Part shown: piece by piece, positions 25,001-32,531 of the stretch | Numbering within the stretch: the first letter of the stretch is position 1 | Layout of the letters: every line of letters begins with the position of its first letter | Assembly (NCBI GenBank): GCA_963797015.1 | Contig: CAWCNV010000007.1 | Coordinates: 352,703-416,702, forward strand | Length of the DNA: 64,000 nucleotides | Direction of reading: 5' to 3' | From: JBBPZA01 sp963797015 | Lineage (GTDB): Bacteria > Actinomycetota > Thermoleophilia > Solirubrobacterales > Solirubrobacteraceae | Notes under the pieces: model-generated | Databases searched by the model: none | The model's input: the letters and a program-made list of their open reading frames with translations, nothing else | Told to the model about the DNA's origin: nothing | Program-made: the position numbers and the translations under genes

Positions 25001-26504
25001 CGTCGAGGACGTGCCCGGCGCGCTCGAGCGGCTGCTGCGCCGCCACGCGCGCTCGCACGGGCCCTTCACGACAGGCGAGCTGCGCGATCGCTACGGGCTG
25101 CGCCCGACGGCGGGGCTCGAGGCGCTCGAGCGGGCGGGCGAGCTCGTGCGCGGCGAGCTGCGCCCGGGCGGCAGTGAGCGCGAGTGGTGTGACCCCGAGG
25201 TCCTGCGGCGGCTGCGCCGCGCCTCGCTGGCGGTGCTGCGCAAGGAGATCGAGCCGGCCGACCAGCGTGCGTTCGCCGCCTTCCTCACCGCCTGGCAGGG
25301 CGTCGATCGCCACCCCGCCTCGGGCGCCGGCGTGGACCGGCTGCGCGAGGTGCTCGTGCCGCTCCAGGGCCTGGCGCTGCCTGCCGAGGTGTGGGAGCGC
25401 GACGTCCTGCCGCGCCGCGTCGGCGCCTATTCGCCGACGTGGCTCGACCAGCTGTGCGCGAGCGGCGAGCTGGTGTGGCTGGGCGCGGGCGCCCTCGGTC
25501 GCAACTCCGGCCGCGTGGCGCTCTACTTCCGCGACGACCTCGCCCTGCTCGGCGCCGCTCCCCGGGCGGGCGACCCGCCGTCCGAGCCGGCGCACGAGGC
25601 GGTGCGCGAGCGCCTCGCCCAGGGCGCCGCCTTCTTCACCGACCTGCTGGTCACAGTCGAGCTCGCCCCCGAGGAGTTGCAGGAGGCGCTCTGGGATCTC
25701 GCGTGGGCCGGCGAGGTGACCAACGACGCCTGGGCTCCGCTACGCGCTCCGCGCCTGACGCTCGCCCGCGCCCAGCGCGAACAGCAGCGGCGGGCGCGCG
25801 CCGGCCGCCGCTTCGCCGGCAGGCGCGGCGCGGCGAGCGCCCAGGTCCAGGGGCGTTGGTCGCTGACCGCGCCGCTGCTCGAGCCGGCGCCCGACCCCTC
25901 CGAGCAGCGCCGCGCGCAGGCCGAGCTGCTGCTCGAGCGCTACGGCATCCTCACCCGCGAGCAGGTGCTGGCCGAGGGCGTCCGCGGAGGCTTCTCGGTG
26001 CTCTACGACGCACTGTCGCAACTCGAGACGCTCGGGAGCGCGCGGCGCGGCTACTTCGTCGAGGGGTTGGGCGGCGCGCAGTTCGCGCTGCCCGGGGCGG
26101 TCGAGCGCCTGCGCTCGCAGCGCGACGACGATGCTGCGAAGCCGGTCGTGCTCGCCGCCACCGACCCGGCGCAACCCTACGGCGCCGCCCTTCCCTGGCC
26201 CAAGCGCGACTCCGAGCGGCGCGCGCCCCAGCGCGTCGCCGGCGCGTACGTCGTGCTGGTCGGGGCCGAGCCCGTGCTTCACCTGGAGCGGTCGGGGCGC
26301 GGACTGGTGACGCTGGTGGAGGGCGACGATGCGCGGCTCGACCCCGCCCTCGAGGCGCTGGCCGGCGCCGTGCGCAACGGGCGCATCCGCCGTATCGGGC
26401 TGGAGCGCGTCGACGGCGAGCCGGTCCACGGATCCGACCTGCACGACCGCCTGGTCGAGCTCGGCTTCCGCCAGGGGCCACGGCGCCTGACGCTCAGCGC
26501 CTGA
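22062..26504 (+). CDS. lhr: large helicase-related protein Lhr (DEAD/DEAH, superfamily 2)
   Basis: A 1480-residue SF2 helicase of usual Lhr length. APTGSGKT (residues 42-49) is Walker A, VDEIHAVAATKRGAHL motif II, GLSATQNPLEEV motif III, and TSSLELGIDMGAVDLVLQVE with LQRIGRAGHKVGD motifs V-VI. Beyond about residue 860 lies the Lhr-C region with winged-helix segments such as TTGELRDRYGLRPTAGLEALE. Lhr is a 3'-5' ssDNA translocase and RNA:DNA helicase of the mycobacterial damage response. It is two genes from nei2, as lhr and nei neighbour each other in mycobacteria. Confidence 0.93.
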   Translation: MPLSAFTPAVREWFEGAFAAPTPAQELAWPAIATGEHVLISAPTGSGKTLAAFLWGLDRLAADPLPESDGAGPSPETGRRTRLVYVSPLKALAYDVERNLRAPLRGISAHPAGGVRVAIRTGDTPQAERMQMRRNPPDVLVTTPESLYLILTSQAREMLRGAEWVIVDEIHAVAATKRGAHLALTLERLEALAERPLQRIGLSATQNPLEEVGRFLVGPRRRCTIVDAGIRKPLDLKIHVPVESMVELDDSVEPDLAPANRGEATRRSIWPAIYPELLRLVREHHSTLVFVNNRRAAERLALRLNELAAKEDAESAAGGPPREIARAHHGSLAREERAVVEELLKSGELPCLVATSSLELGIDMGAVDLVLQVESPKSVSRGLQRIGRAGHKVGDTSKGRIFPKFRADLLESAVVARRMREGLIEPTVVPRNPLDVLAQQIVAMAAVDDVPVDDLFALATRTHSFSELPRKLLENVLDMLDGRYPSAEFGELRARIVWDRVGGTLRARKGARQLAITNAGTIPDRGLFAVTLPDGRRVGELDEEMVYEARPGQTFLLGASTWRIEEIGRDRVVVTPAPGAPGAVPFWKGDGVGRPKELGEAIGAFAREAVGGTVEELERDYDLDERAARNLLDFLREQEEATRVVPSDRTLVVERFRDEIGDWRLCVLSPYGGRVHAAWGLALSARIRDRFGLESDAIWSDDGIIVHLPDADEPPGAELVMVEPDELEELIVAELSASALFGARFRENAGRALLIPRARPGKRTPLWQQRLKSQTLLEVAKRYAQFPIILETYRECLRDVLDVPGLVELLTKLHRRELSLVEVETKTASPFASSLLFDYVATYMYEGDTPNAERRAAALSLDRDLLRELLGQEELRELIDPGALEQVEADLQHRSERTRAGNRDALHDVLRRVGDLNDSEVAERVLPGVDTAAMLQTLDAERRATSVRIAGEPRWIAAEDAGLYRDALGAVPPGGLPAVFVEDVPGALERLLRRHARSHGPFTTGELRDRYGLRPTAGLEALERAGELVRGELRPGGSEREWCDPEVLRRLRRASLAVLRKEIEPADQRAFAAFLTAWQGVDRHPASGAGVDRLREVLVPLQGLALPAEVWERDVLPRRVGAYSPTWLDQLCASGELVWLGAGALGRNSGRVALYFRDDLALLGAAPRAGDPPSEPAHEAVRERLAQGAAFFTDLLVTVELAPEELQEALWDLAWAGEVTNDAWAPLRAPRLTLARAQREQQRRARAGRRFAGRRGAASAQVQGRWSLTAPLLEPAPDPSEQRRAQAELLLERYGILTREQVLAEGVRGGFSVLYDALSQLETLGSARRGYFVEGLGGAQFALPGAVERLRSQRDDDAAKPVVLAATDPAQPYGAALPWPKRDSERRAPQRVAGAYVVLVGAEPVLHLERSGRGLVTLVEGDDARLDPALEALAGAVRNGRIRRIGLERVDGEPVHGSDLHDRLVELGFRQGPRRLTLSA

Positions 26505-26518
26505 GCGATGATGTCGCC

Positions 26519-28687
26519 GTGAGAAGGCTTGCCGCGCTTGTCGCCGGCCGCCGGACGAAGTGGCTCGTCATCGCGGCCTGGATCGTTCTGCTGTTCGCCC
26601 TCGCGCCGCTGGGCGGCAAGCTCGGCGATCAGACCAAGGACCAGACCGAGAGCTTCCTTCCCTCCGGCGCGCAGTCCACCGAGGTCGTGCGACTGCTCAA
26701 GCACCGCTTCCCGAGTGGCGAGACCGACAACGCGATCATCGTCTACCGGCGGCGTGGGGGCCTGACGGCCGCGGACCGGCGCAAGATCGCCGCCGACGCC
26801 GCGCGCGCCACCCGCGCGCTCCCCGTCGTGGGCCAGCCGGCCGTTCCCTTCCAGCCCGAGTCGCCGCCCGGGCTCATCGCGCCCGGCGGGGAGGTGGCCT
26901 ACACCTCGCTCAGCGTCCCGCAGAACTTCGACAAGTCCGCCGAATGGGGCAAGCGGCTGCGAAAGATCACCGGCCACGGAGCGGGCGGCCTGAACGTCTA
27001 CGTCACGGGCGGACTGGGCTTCAGCGCCGACCAGGACGAGGTCTTCGGTTCGATCGACACCAAGCTACTGGTGGCGACAGTGCTGCTCGTCCTCGTGCTG
27101 CTCGGGGCGATCTACCGCTCGCCCGTGATCGCCGTGATCCCGCTGGTCGTCGTCGGGATCTCGTACGCGATCGCCCAGGGCCTGATCTACCTCTACGCCA
27201 AATCCGGCGCCACCGTCTCGAGCAGCGCGACCAGCATCCTCGTCGTGCTGATGTTCGGCGTCGGGACCGACTACTGCCTGCTGCTCGTGTCCCGCTACCG
27301 CGAGGAGCTGCGGCGCTTCGAGGACAAGCACGACGCTATGGCGCGGGCCGTCCAGCGCGTGGGCCCGGCGATCTTCGCCAGCGGGATGACGGTCTCGCTG
27401 GCGATGCTCGTGCTGCTCTTCGCCGAGACGGGATCGGTGCACTCGCTGGGGCCGGTGGCAGCGATCGGCGTGGCGACCGTGATGCTCGCGGGGCTGACGC
27501 TGCTGCCCGCGCTGCTCACGGTGGGCGGTCGGCGCGCCTTCTGGCCGCGCCGGCGGCCGATCGCCTACTCCCCCGGCGCGCCCGCCGTGGAGACCCGAGG
27601 CTGGTGGCGGCGGACGGGCGACGTCGTGCTCAAGCGCCCGGGGGCGGCCCTGGCCGCGACCGTGGCGCTGTTCGCGGCCGGCGCGCTCGGGCTGCTCGCC
27701 TTCCGCGTCGACTACAGCACCACGACCTTCTTCAAGAAGCCGACCGAGAGCGTGGACGGCTTCAGGGTTCTCGAGCGCGCGCTGCCGCCGGGCGCCCTGT
27801 CGCCCATGACAGCGCTCGTCGAGCGCTCCGACGGGACGGTGACCGCGGCCGACGTGATCGCGGCACAGCGCAGGCTTGCCGCGGTCCGCGGGGTGGCCTC
27901 GGTGCGGGCGGCCGGGCGCTCGCGGGACGGGCGCCTGGCGTCGCTGCAGGTCGTGCTGCGAACCGACCCCTACAGGTCGCGCGCGCTCGACGTCGTACCG
28001 CGGGTGCGAGCGGCGATAGAGAACTTGGGCCCCGGCGTGCACGGCCTGGTCGGGGGCGGCACCGCGATCCAGTACGACTTCGACCGCTCGACGAAGCGCG
28101 ACCTGAAGCTGATCGTTCCCATCTCGCTGGCGGTGATCGCGATCATCCTGGGCATCCTGCTCGAGGCGGTGGTCGCCCCGCTCGTGCTGATAGCGACCGT
28201 GATCGTCTCCTTCTTCGGGACGCTCGGCCTCTCGATGCTGTTCATCCGCTTCGTCGTTGGCGACGCGGGCGTCGACACGTCGATCCCGACCTTCGCCTAC
28301 ATCTTCCTCGTCGCGCTGGGAATCGACTACACGATCTTCCTGATGAGCCGCGTGCGCGAGGAGGCACGCCGCCACGGCACGCGCGAGGGCACGCTGGTGG
28401 CGATCGGCGCGACCGGACCGGTCATCACCAGCGCCGGCATCATCCTCGCAGGGACCTTCTCGGTGCTGATGACGCTGCCGGTCACCTTCACCTTCGATCT
28501 CGGCTTCATGGTCGCGCTCGGGATCCTCCTGGACACCTTCGTCGTGCGCACGATCATGGTCCCCGCCGCAATCGAGCTGATCGGCGACCGGATCTGGTGG
28601 CCGTCGACCGCGCGCGGGGGCGCCCACGTGCTGCGCGGAGGCGAGGCGTCGGGCGAGCCCGAGCGCGAGCCGGCCGGTGTGCGCTGA
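26519..28687 (+). CDS. MMPL family (RND superfamily) membrane transporter
   Basis: A 722-residue transporter with the two-fold MMPL layout: one TM, an exported loop, five TMs, then a repeat. FGVGTDYCLLLVSRYREELR in the first half and LGIDYTIFLMSRVREEARRH in the second are the GxDY motifs carrying proton-relay aspartates. MMPL proteins export lipids or hydrophobic drugs. GTG 26519 is 14 bp after the lhr stop. It sits between lhr and nei2, and its TGA overlaps the nei2 ATG. Confidence 0.85.
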   Translation: MRRLAALVAGRRTKWLVIAAWIVLLFALAPLGGKLGDQTKDQTESFLPSGAQSTEVVRLLKHRFPSGETDNAIIVYRRRGGLTAADRRKIAADAARATRALPVVGQPAVPFQPESPPGLIAPGGEVAYTSLSVPQNFDKSAEWGKRLRKITGHGAGGLNVYVTGGLGFSADQDEVFGSIDTKLLVATVLLVLVLLGAIYRSPVIAVIPLVVVGISYAIAQGLIYLYAKSGATVSSSATSILVVLMFGVGTDYCLLLVSRYREELRRFEDKHDAMARAVQRVGPAIFASGMTVSLAMLVLLFAETGSVHSLGPVAAIGVATVMLAGLTLLPALLTVGGRRAFWPRRRPIAYSPGAPAVETRGWWRRTGDVVLKRPGAALAATVALFAAGALGLLAFRVDYSTTTFFKKPTESVDGFRVLERALPPGALSPMTALVERSDGTVTAADVIAAQRRLAAVRGVASVRAAGRSRDGRLASLQVVLRTDPYRSRALDVVPRVRAAIENLGPGVHGLVGGGTAIQYDFDRSTKRDLKLIVPISLAVIAIILGILLEAVVAPLVLIATVIVSFFGTLGLSMLFIRFVVGDAGVDTSIPTFAYIFLVALGIDYTIFLMSRVREEARRHGTREGTLVAIGATGPVITSAGIILAGTFSVLMTLPVTFTFDLGFMVALGILLDTFVVRTIMVPAAIELIGDRIWWPSTARGGAHVLRGGEASGEPEREPAGVR

Positions 28688-29463
28688 TGCCGGAGGGCGA
28701 CACGATCCTCTACGCGGCGCGCCGCATGCGGCCGGTGCTCGAGGGCGTGGTCCCCGACGAGATCGTCGCCCCGCATCCGCGGCATGCGATTGACCGCTGG
28801 CCCGAGCGGCTGAGCGGGCGCGAGGTCCGCGCGATCGACGCCCACGGCAAGCACCTGTTCGTGCGCTTCGAGGGCGACCTCACGCTGCACTCGCACCTGC
28901 GCATGACCGGTGCGTGGGCCGTCTATGAGCGGGGGCGGCGCTGGCGGCGGTCGCCGAAGCGGGCGTGGCTGGTGCTGCGGGCGCGCGGCCACGAGGTGGT
29001 GCAATTCGACGGGCCCGTGCTCGAGCTCGTCAGCGAGTCGCGCACGCGGTTCGACCAGCGCCTCGCGGCGCTGGGGCCCGACGTGCTGGCTCCCGAGTTC
29101 GACGCTCGCCGCTTCCTCGCGCGCCTGCGCCAGGACGACCCCACGCGGGCGATCGGCGACGCGCTGCTCGACCAGCGCAACCTCGCCGGGATCGGGAACC
29201 TGTGGAAGGTCGAGGGCTGCTGGCTGGCAGCGATCGACCCGTGGCGGGCGGTCGCCGACGTCGACGACGAGGAGGCGCTGAAGCTGGTCGAGCTCATCCG
29301 GCCGCCCATGCAGGAGTCCGCCGCTACCGGCCAGCAGGATCGCCAGCGGCGGATCTACGGCCGCCGGGGCCGGCCGTGCCCGCGCTGCGGCGAGCGCATC
29401 CGCGCCCGCGGCCAGGGCGACGACAACCGCGTCACCTACTGGTGCCCGGGTTGCCAGCGCTGA
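28687..29463 (+). CDS. nei2: Fpg/Nei family DNA glycosylase (endonuclease VIII-like, Nei2 type)
   Basis: A 258-residue bifunctional DNA glycosylase/AP lyase for oxidised bases. MPEGDTILYAARRM gives the catalytic P2 and E3; DAHGKHLFVRFEG has the beta-loop lysine; LLDQRNLAGIGNLWKVEGCW is the H2TH region; and CPRCGERIRARGQGDDNRVT with WCPGC is the zinc finger ending in the usual YWCPxCQ. GDT after PE is typical of the Nei side of the family. ATG 28687 overlaps the MMPL stop. Confidence 0.9.
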   Translation: MPEGDTILYAARRMRPVLEGVVPDEIVAPHPRHAIDRWPERLSGREVRAIDAHGKHLFVRFEGDLTLHSHLRMTGAWAVYERGRRWRRSPKRAWLVLRARGHEVVQFDGPVLELVSESRTRFDQRLAALGPDVLAPEFDARRFLARLRQDDPTRAIGDALLDQRNLAGIGNLWKVEGCWLAAIDPWRAVADVDDEEALKLVELIRPPMQESAATGQQDRQRRIYGRRGRPCPRCGERIRARGQGDDNRVTYWCPGCQR

Positions 29464-30170
29464 AGCGCGTCGCCCATGACGGCGTGGAGCTACTGGCAGC
29501 GGGCCTCCTCGCCGCGGCGGACATCGACATGCTCGAGCTCGACGTGCTCTCAGAGCGGCCGGACGGCTCGGGGCGCCTGCTGCTCGCGCACGACTACGAC
29601 GAGGCCGGGCGACGCCCTTCGCTCACGCTCGACGAGGGCCTCGATCTTCTGACGGAACAGAGCCTCGACGGCCTCGAGCTCGACATAGACCTCAAGCTCC
29701 CCGGCTATGAGGTGCGCGTCGTCGACGAGCTCCGGGCCCGGAACCTGATCGACCGCACGCTGGTGTCCTCGATGGACCGCGAAGGGCTCGCACGGATCCG
29801 CGCCGTCGAGCCGGGTCTGCGGCTGGGCTGGTCGGTGCCGCGCGTGCGGCGCGACTGGACCTCGTCGCGGCTCACGCTGCTTCCGGCGCTGTGGGCCCTG
29901 CAGGCGATGAAGCGCGCACTCCCGGCGCGCGCGGCGCGCGCTCTGCGCCGCCGAGAGATCGACGCCGTGATGGCCTACTGGCGCCTGGTATCCCCACGAC
30001 TCGTCGACGCCGTTCGCGACGCGGGTGGCGAGCTCTACGCCTGGACGGTCGACGACGCAGTGCAGATGAGCAGGCTCGAAGCGCTCGGCGTGAGCGCGAT
30101 CATCACGAACGAACCTCGCCTGTTCGCGCCGGCCGGCGCTCAGCGCAGCACGCAGCGGCGCGCGCTGTAG
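29451..30170 (+). CDS. glycerophosphodiester phosphodiesterase-like protein with altered HR motif
   Basis: About 239 residues of GDPD fold: MLELDVLSERPDG and LLLAHDYDEA (ExD and the second catalytic His), LELDIDLKLPGYEVRVVDEL, and the hallmark ending YAWTVDDAVQMSRLEALGVS. GDPDs cleave glycerophosphodiesters to glycerol-3-phosphate and an alcohol. Oddly, the first catalytic His-Arg reads His-Asp (RVAHDGVELL) and the following PENT loop is missing. It must start inside nei2 (TTG 29451, or GTG 29442), since no later start precedes the HD motif. Activity is therefore doubtful. Confidence 0.65.
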   Translation: MPALKRVAHDGVELLAAGLLAAADIDMLELDVLSERPDGSGRLLLAHDYDEAGRRPSLTLDEGLDLLTEQSLDGLELDIDLKLPGYEVRVVDELRARNLIDRTLVSSMDREGLARIRAVEPGLRLGWSVPRVRRDWTSSRLTLLPALWALQAMKRALPARAARALRRREIDAVMAYWRLVSPRLVDAVRDAGGELYAWTVDDAVQMSRLEALGVSAIITNEPRLFAPAGAQRSTQRRAL

Positions 30171-30652
30171 CCCTTGGGATCGGCGCCGGCCACGCTCTTG
30201 TGGCCGGCCTCGGTGATCCGCTTGGCGCTGCGGATCACCTTGCCCTTGGCGCGCCACTCGAACAGCACGAGGCCGCGCAGGCGCAGCCGCCCTTCCTTCG
30301 GCGGCACCACGAAGGGGAACGAGGCGCCGGACTGGCGCACGTTGTAGCGCGAGGAGCCCACGCGAACGAAGCCCGTGTCGGTGTCGTCGCCGCGCAACGT
30401 GCGCCAGCGCTTGGCGCTCGGCTTGTACCACTGGACCCGGAAGCGCATGTACATGTCGCCCTTCTTGCCCGTGCCCGGCATCGAGCCGCGAACCCCGAAG
30501 ACGCCCGGCTGGTCGGGTGGGCTGCAGACGTTGACCGTCGCCCACAGGTTGTCGTCGCCGCCGGCCGCCGAAGCCGGCACGGCGGCGGCCACGAGACCGA
30601 GCATCAGCAGGAGCAGAGCGCACGCGGCCTGCCGGATGCGGAGAACGGGCAC
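30140..30652 (-). CDS. small secreted protein of unknown function
   Basis: A 170-residue exported protein. The signal peptide runs to VPASAAGG (about residue 30). The mature part has NVCSPPDQPGVFGVRGSMPG, MRFRVQWYKPSAKRWRTLRG and ITEAGHKSVAGADPKGYSAR, with two cysteines (one near the C-terminus) that could form a disulfide. I do not recognise a family. GTG 30652 is supported by a TACAGT hexamer 8 nt upstream. Its 3' end overlaps the convergent GDPD-like gene by 31 bp. Confidence 0.65.
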   Translation of the reverse strand: MPVLRIRQAACALLLLMLGLVAAAVPASAAGGDDNLWATVNVCSPPDQPGVFGVRGSMPGTGKKGDMYMRFRVQWYKPSAKRWRTLRGDDTDTGFVRVGSSRYNVRQSGASFPFVVPPKEGRLRLRGLVLFEWRAKGKVIRSAKRITEAGHKSVAGADPKGYSARRCVLR

Positions 30653-30844
30653 GGCGCCGGACTGTACCGAGGGCGGGCTGTGATGATCCCCGTACCCGGG
30701 ACGTAGTCACCAATGTGAGCCAGGCACTGGCGATCGCCGTGGGGAGCGACGACGCACACTCCCGCGTCGAGGCGCTCTACCGCGCGAGCCGCGAGCGCGC
30801 GGGCGCTGCGCCGCCGGCGGCGCGAGGCCGCCCTCGACGCCCTG

Positions 30845-30850
30845 TAATCT
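30845..30850 (+). promoter_or_regulatory. -10 hexamer TAATCT, leaderless
   Basis: TAATCT, 6 nt, then GTG 30857. The rest of the gap 30653-30856 holds no gene I can support. Confidence 0.55.
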
Positions 30851-30856
30851 CGCCGC

Positions 30857-31549
30857 GTGGCGACGACGGAGGAGACGGTCGCGCTGCTCGGCAACGTGGG
30901 GGTGTTCGAGGCGCTCGCCGCCGAGGACCTCGCACGCGTGGCCGAGGTGGCGGTCCCGCGGCAGATGGGGCCCCACGAGGTCGTGTTCCGCGAGGGCGAC
31001 CGCAGCGACACCTGCTACGTCGTGCGCGACGGCCGCTGCCGCGCGATCCGTGAGCACCCCGACGGGCGCAGCATCACGCTCGCGCAGTTCGGGCCCGGAG
31101 ACATCTTCGGCGAGCTCGCGATGTTCGACGACGAGACCCGGTCGGCGACCGTCGAGACGCTCGAGCACGTCGAGCTGATCGCGCTTCTGGCGGCCGACAT
31201 GCGCCGCTTCCTGCGCCAGCACGAGGACATCGCGATCAAGCTGATCGTGGCGCTGGGCCGGCGCCTGCGCGACGCCAACGAGCGCATCTCGCGCCAGTCG
31301 TTCCAGACCGTGCAGAGCCGCGTGGCGACGGTGCTGGCGCAGCTCGCGGAGAGCGCGAGCAAGCAACCGGCGACGGCCGGCGACGTCGTCGTGACCGCCA
31401 CGCAGGCCGAGGTCGCGCAGCTCGCCGGCTCCTCGCGCGAGTCCGCGAGCCGTTTCCTCGCCGTGCTCGAGCGTGCGGGGGTGGTCACCCAGGGCCGCGG
31501 TCGGATCGTCGTCCACGACGTCGACGGCCTCCAGCGCTACGTGTACTAG
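30857..31549 (+). CDS. Crp/Fnr family transcriptional regulator
   Basis: A 230-residue regulator. Residues 8-125 are a cyclic-nucleotide-binding fold: GDRSDTCYVVRDGRCRAIRE and GDIFGELAMFDDETRSATVE, where GELAM and RSA match the cAMP phosphate-binding pocket. After the dimerisation helix comes the winged HTH, TQAEVAQLAGSSRESASRFL. There are no N-terminal cysteines for an FNR-type Fe-S cluster. It is followed by a NUDIX gene 4 bp later. Regulon and ligand are not shown by the sequence. Confidence 0.88.
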   Translation: MATTEETVALLGNVGVFEALAAEDLARVAEVAVPRQMGPHEVVFREGDRSDTCYVVRDGRCRAIREHPDGRSITLAQFGPGDIFGELAMFDDETRSATVETLEHVELIALLAADMRRFLRQHEDIAIKLIVALGRRLRDANERISRQSFQTVQSRVATVLAQLAESASKQPATAGDVVVTATQAEVAQLAGSSRESASRFLAVLERAGVVTQGRGRIVVHDVDGLQRYVY

Positions 31550-31553
31550 ATGG

Positions 31554-32006
31554 ATGGCTGATTCCGATCGCGGCCAGGAGTTCTCGGCGGGAGGGGTGAT
31601 GGTCCGTGACGGGCGCGAGGTCGCGGTCGTGGTGCCGACGCGGCGGGCGGCCGACAGGTCCAAGGTCCTGGCGCTCCCCAAGGGGCACCCCGACGACGGC
31701 GAGTCGCCGCTCGAGGCCGCGGCCCGCGAGGTCCGCGAGGAGGCGGGCGTCAGCGGCGAGCTGGTCGAGAAGCTCGGCGACGTGCGCTACTGGTACCAGC
31801 GCTCGGGCCGGCGGATCCTCAAGGTCGTGTCGTTCTACCTGTTCGAGTACCGCGAGGGGGACGTCGCCGACCACGACGACGAGATCGAGGAGGCGCGCTG
31901 GGTGCCGCTCGAGGAGGCCCCGCGCGCGCTGACCTACCGCGGCGAGCGCGAGATGGTCAAGCGGGCCATCGCGCGGCTGAGCCGCGACCGCGAGCGGCCC
32001 GCTTAG
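31554..32006 (+). CDS. NUDIX hydrolase
   Basis: A 150-residue NUDIX pyrophosphohydrolase. The box is complete: GHPDDGESPLEAAAREVREE continuing AGV, i.e. G-x5-E-x7-REVxEExGV. LALPKGHP before it resembles the Ap4A/diadenosine polyphosphate and MutT-like branch, but the substrate is not determined. ATG 31554 follows the Crp stop by 4 bp, so the two are co-transcribed. Confidence 0.87.
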   Translation: MADSDRGQEFSAGGVMVRDGREVAVVVPTRRAADRSKVLALPKGHPDDGESPLEAAAREVREEAGVSGELVEKLGDVRYWYQRSGRRILKVVSFYLFEYREGDVADHDDEIEEARWVPLEEAPRALTYRGEREMVKRAIARLSRDRERPA

Positions 32007-32132
32007 GCGCTCCCGGCGATCGTCACCCGGTTGGCCTCGTCGGCGAACGCGGTGAACGAGGGCGGGCGCCGCCCCGCGCCGGGTGCGCGGACGGCCCTTC
32101 GGGCGGCGCTGTCGGTAGGCTGCGCCCGGCTC

Positions 32133-32531
32133 GTGCGCGTGCTCAACTTCTACTCGTCGGTGTTCGCCGACCAGCTCAAGCGCGGCCGCAAGACCGCCAC
32201 CATCCGGCTGGGCGACAAGTCGACCAAGTACCGCAAGAACGACTCGGTGCTGGTGACGATCGGCTACCAGCACTCCCCGCGCGAGAAGATCTTCCTGGCC
32301 GTCATCGACTCCGTCGAGGTCAAGCGCGTGAAGGACCTCTCCCCGCGCGACATCGAGCACGACAACCCCGAGTTTCGCCGCATCGAGGAGATGGTCCACT
32401 TCCTCGAGCAGATCTACGGCAAGAAGGTCGAGATGACCGATACGGTGACGGTCGTGCGCTTCTCTCAGATCATCGAGAACCCGCCCTCGCTGCACGAGCG
32501 CATCCGCGGGACGGGCGGGACGCAGAACTGA
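32133..32531 (+). CDS. ASCH domain protein
   Basis: A 132-residue protein consisting of one ASCH domain, a PUA-like beta-barrel proposed to bind RNA. FADQLKRGRKTATIRLGDKS is the GxKxxxxR motif, followed by KNDSVLVTIGYQHSPREKIF. GTG 32133 is chosen because homologous sequence begins there (VRVLNFYSSV) and TAGGCT lies 11 nt upstream; the frame is open from 32031. Its stop overlaps the P450 start (TGATG). Exact function unknown. Confidence 0.7.
   Translation: MRVLNFYSSVFADQLKRGRKTATIRLGDKSTKYRKNDSVLVTIGYQHSPREKIFLAVIDSVEVKRVKDLSPRDIEHDNPEFRRIEEMVHFLEQIYGKKVEMTDTVTVVRFSQIIENPPSLHERIRGTGGTQN

Noticed and set aside
30715..30847. Possible small gene starting GTG 30715 before the Crp gene
   Set aside because: Its plausible beginning (VEALYRASRERAG) and plausible end (REAALDAL) are in different frames, and there is no promoter or RBS support.
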